Source: Nonlabens xiamenensis
GTDB lineage: Bacteria > Bacteroidota > Bacteroidia > Flavobacteriales > Flavobacteriaceae
Length of the DNA stretch: 64,000 nt
Assembly: GCF_003865345.1 (NCBI RefSeq)
Contig: NZ_RMVE01000001.1
Coordinates: 62,001-126,000 of the forward strand
Direction of reading: 5' to 3'
The first letter of the stretch is position 1. Each line of letters starts with the position of its first letter. The notes below the pieces were generated by a model. The model worked only from the letters and a program-made list of their open reading frames with translations, searched no databases and had not been told where the DNA came from. The position numbers were made by a program, and so were the translations under genes. Below, in pieces: positions 61,954-64,000 of the stretch.

Positions 61954-63115
61954 TAGCTCTGGTCAGCATAACGGTTGATGACGCGCTCCATGCACAATTA
62001 GAGACACCATTAGGATCCCCTGTGGCCGAATTGAAACATTCATAAAATGCGTAGTCATCTTTTGCATTGGCAAGATTCACATGTTCTAGTATCTGACTGG
62101 CCTCATCCTGATCATTTTGAGACAATAGGGCCAAGCCATAAAACCCATTGACCATTGTCCAGCTGCCGCCATTGTGAAACTCATAGGGAAAGTTCCTGAA
62201 CTCAAATTTGCAATTGTCCCTAAGCAAATGCCATTCTGGGTCTTCTTCAAATACTGGTGGCCAAAAAGCAGGAAGTATTTTTAAATCCAGTCCCTGACTC
62301 AGCTTTTTGCCATACAGTTGCATTGCCGATCTGAGCTCGGGATCACCTATATCCAGCAGAAACGCCAAGGAGGTTGCCAATGCATCAAATTTATTTTTAT
62401 ATCCTGCCGGGGAAAATGAAGCTGGAATATAGGCGTCAAAATGGAGTTTATCGTAGGCCTGTTGGTGCACTTTCTCACCTGCTGTATGGGGAAGAAAATT
62501 ATGTTGAATCGCTATTTCAACTGCCTGGATTTTTTTCTTCAGCATTTCAGAAGGTTTGAAATGATGATAACATCGTAAAGCCCAAAGCCTGAGCAATTGA
62601 TCGTATAGCACGTATCCATCGGTGATATATTCATCTGCCCAATTTCCTGAAAGTGGTACATAAACCAAATCTCTATTGTTGAATTCCCAGGTCTCCAACA
62701 GATGCAAGCACTTACTGATATGTACTTCATATTGCTGAACGATTTCTGGTTCATCCAGATACTTGGCCAATTGACAAACGCCAATGACAAACCAGGTAAG
62801 CGCGTCCACCCTCCCAGCCAGACCGCCATAACTCACCTCACCGGTCTCTGGTTGAACGTTTGACGGGATTGTACCTAATCTATGTTGATGTTCGGCCAGG
62901 GTTGCGATGGTCTGCCGAAAGGTCTGTATCAACTGTTGATCTCCAGATGCCAGGGCTGCCAGTCCACAAATCACACCATCCCTTGCCCAAATACGTTTAT
63001 AATTGGAGACATCATCAGCACTGGCCAGAAAGCCTTTTCCAGTTGAGGCTCTGCGCAGCAAATCTATGGCTTTGTCATATGCTTGGCGCTTCATAAGGAG
63101 GGTCTTTTCTAACAT
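61925..63115 (-). CDS. Glycoside hydrolase, GH100/amylo-1,6-glucosidase-like (putative invertase)
   Basis: A 396-aa (alpha/alpha)6-barrel glycosidase without signal peptide, so cytoplasmic. Visible motifs are NYKRIWARDGVICGLAALAS, LGTIPSNVQPETGEVSYGGL, the GRVDALTWFV block (probable acid aspartate) and a C-terminal YEFHNGGSWTMVNGFYGLAL. These fit neutral invertase (GH100) and related clans. With the adjacent transporter and PfkB kinase, intracellular cleavage of sucrose or a sucrose-like sugar is the best hypothesis. It overlaps the transporter gene by 41 bp if ATG 63115 is used; ATG 63094 is the alternative. Confidence 0.82.
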   Translation of the reverse strand: MLEKTLLMKRQAYDKAIDLLRRASTGKGFLASADDVSNYKRIWARDGVICGLAALASGDQQLIQTFRQTIATLAEHQHRLGTIPSNVQPETGEVSYGGLAGRVDALTWFVIGVCQLAKYLDEPEIVQQYEVHISKCLHLLETWEFNNRDLVYVPLSGNWADEYITDGYVLYDQLLRLWALRCYHHFKPSEMLKKKIQAVEIAIQHNFLPHTAGEKVHQQAYDKLHFDAYIPASFSPAGYKNKFDALATSLAFLLDIGDPELRSAMQLYGKKLSQGLDLKILPAFWPPVFEEDPEWHLLRDNCKFEFRNFPYEFHNGGSWTMVNGFYGLALLSQNDQDEASQILEHVNLANAKDDYAFYECFNSATGDPNGVSNCAWSASSTVMLTRAIDHNFKLFF

Positions 63116-64000
63116 TAATTAAAAAGGTAAACAAGGCCGCGACCAACAACAATATACCGGCAAAACTAATTGCATTGCGAGGATCATTACCCAGAAAGTT
63201 TTTCAAAATATATCCGAATGATAAGGTTTGAATAATCATAGGCACTACGATCATCATGTTAATGATACCCATATAAACACCATAGCGTTCTTTTGAAATG
63301 TTCCCTATTACCATGAGGTAGGGGATTCCCATCATACTGGCCCAACCTATTCCAAAACCAGTAATGGCAACCAAAAGCAAAGCTTTGTTCTCAATATGCG
63401 GAAAGCTCAGAAACCCGACAGCTGCAAGGATCAAGCAAATGGCATGGACATATTTGGCGCCATATTTTTTAGCCATCCAGACCAAACCAAAAGCTGTTAA
63501 AAAAGTAACTGTGTTATACCAACCATTGATAAGTGCCGTCCAGCTGACAGCTTCCTCATAGGCTTGTGGATCACTGGAAGGGGTGGCGTCATATACGGAG
63601 AGGGCTACACTTTTAGAAGCATTTTGCCAATAGCAGAAGAGCGCGTACCACTGGAACAGGTAAACCAATGCAAGTTGCCACATTACTCTGGGCATGTCCC
63701 GAATAGCTGCTGCGATCTCAATAAAAGGAGCAAAAACACCTTTTTTATTCTCCCTCAAGGCTGCAAGTTCCTGTTCCGATGGAGGTATTTCTTTAGTGCG
63801 GCTCATGCTCCATAGAATAGATGCGATGGAACAAAATGCCCCTAGAAAGAAAGAGACATACACCCAATTGGGAAGTGAGCCAGTATAACCAATGATGATC
63901 ATTGGGAAAATAAAAATGGATAGGTTAGCCAACACTTGTCCCAGCCCAGTGAAAAAACTTTGCATCTGAAAGCCTAAGGGTTGTTGTTCTGGCACCAATT
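63075..64000 (-). CDS. MFS sugar transporter (SLC45/sucrose-symporter-like), 5' part outside the window
   Basis: The frame is open to the right edge, so at least the first membrane helices are missing; about 308 codons are visible. It shows many helices (LANLSIFIFPMIIIGYTGSL, VYVSFFLGAFCSIASILWSM, MPRVMWQLALVYLFQWYALF), ending FLINVRKDPPYEAPSI. The W-A-L-F-C-Y-W-Q region and gene context match the GPH/SLC45-like sugar:cation symporters found beside invertase-like and PfkB genes. The first gene of the operon lies, at least partly, outside the window. Confidence 0.85.
   Translation of the reverse strand, partial: LVPEQQPLGFQMQSFFTGLGQVLANLSIFIFPMIIIGYTGSLPNWVYVSFFLGAFCSIASILWSMSRTKEIPPSEQELAALRENKKGVFAPFIEIAAAIRDMPRVMWQLALVYLFQWYALFCYWQNASKSVALSVYDATPSSDPQAYEEAVSWTALINGWYNTVTFLTAFGLVWMAKKYGAKYVHAICLILAAVGFLSFPHIENKALLLVAITGFGIGWASMMGIPYLMVIGNISKERYGVYMGIINMMIVVPMIIQTLSFGYILKNFLGNDPRNAISFAGILLLVAALFTFLINVRKDPPYEAPSI

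Noticed and set aside
1-64000. CRISPR array or prophage structural genes
   Set aside because: No spaced direct repeats and no capsid, tail or terminase genes are seen; the only integrase belongs to a small island beside tRNA-Leu.

Overview
The window looks like a chromosome segment of a member of the Bacteroidota, most probably a marine Flavobacteriaceae (Nonlabens/Dokdonia/Gramella-like; genus is inference). Lineage markers are the type IX secretion and gliding genes (SprA, PorZ, a RemB-like protein, a protein with a T9SS C-terminal sorting domain), lineage-typical families (DUF4271, DUF4296, DUF4407, THC0290_0291), and many TAnnTTTG -7 promoter boxes of the Bacteroidota type.

Layout. (1) 1-10.9 kb is an accessory island next to a tRNA-Leu(UAG) gene. 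It holds an unrecognised partial gene, an 86-aa gene, a type I restriction-modification hsdS/hsdM pair, a membrane protein, an HTH gene broken by one stop codon, a secreted protein, the C-terminal part of a PLD-like gene cut by an IS3-family element, and a tyrosine integrase. Between integrase and tRNA lie two 111-bp tandem repeats, each carrying a copy of the tRNA 3' end plus its terminator. (2) 11-16.8 kb: an M20 dipeptidase, a BlaI/BlaR-type (M56) pair with dyad operators and a likely frameshift, a DUF4407 protein and PdeM. (3) 16.8-32.4 kb: a porZ-recO-TonB receptor-pdeM operon, gdhA, a trmB-lysE-ATL operon divergent from a glycosyltransferase, a PhoB/PhoR-type two-component pair, a T9SS cargo protein and a LuxE-like enzyme. 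(4) 32.4-43 kb: housekeeping genes (tyrS, pyrC-type dihydroorotase, polyprenol-phosphate mannosyltransferase, hemD, pckA, saccharopine dehydrogenase, a zinc metallopeptidase). (5) 43-61 kb: a RemB-like barrel protein and two TonB-like proteins that appear to share one domain, then vanZ, gcvH, the giant sprA with ruvA, a malic enzyme, and a ruvB-P450 pair. (6) 61-64 kb: a tightly overlapping operon of sugar transporter, invertase-like glycosidase and PfkB kinase, suggesting sucrose or a related sugar.

The most unusual signal is a perfect 16-bp palindrome, CGCTTTCGCGAAAGCG. It occurs ten times, nine inside genes and in all three codon phases, so selection appears to act on the DNA and not on the encoded peptide. 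No perfect copy lies between 2.65 and 15.49 kb, a stretch that includes most of the island seen here. I recognise no known function for it; it is the best candidate in the window for an undescribed chromosome-wide system (DNA uptake, nucleoid or segregation signal, or modification target).
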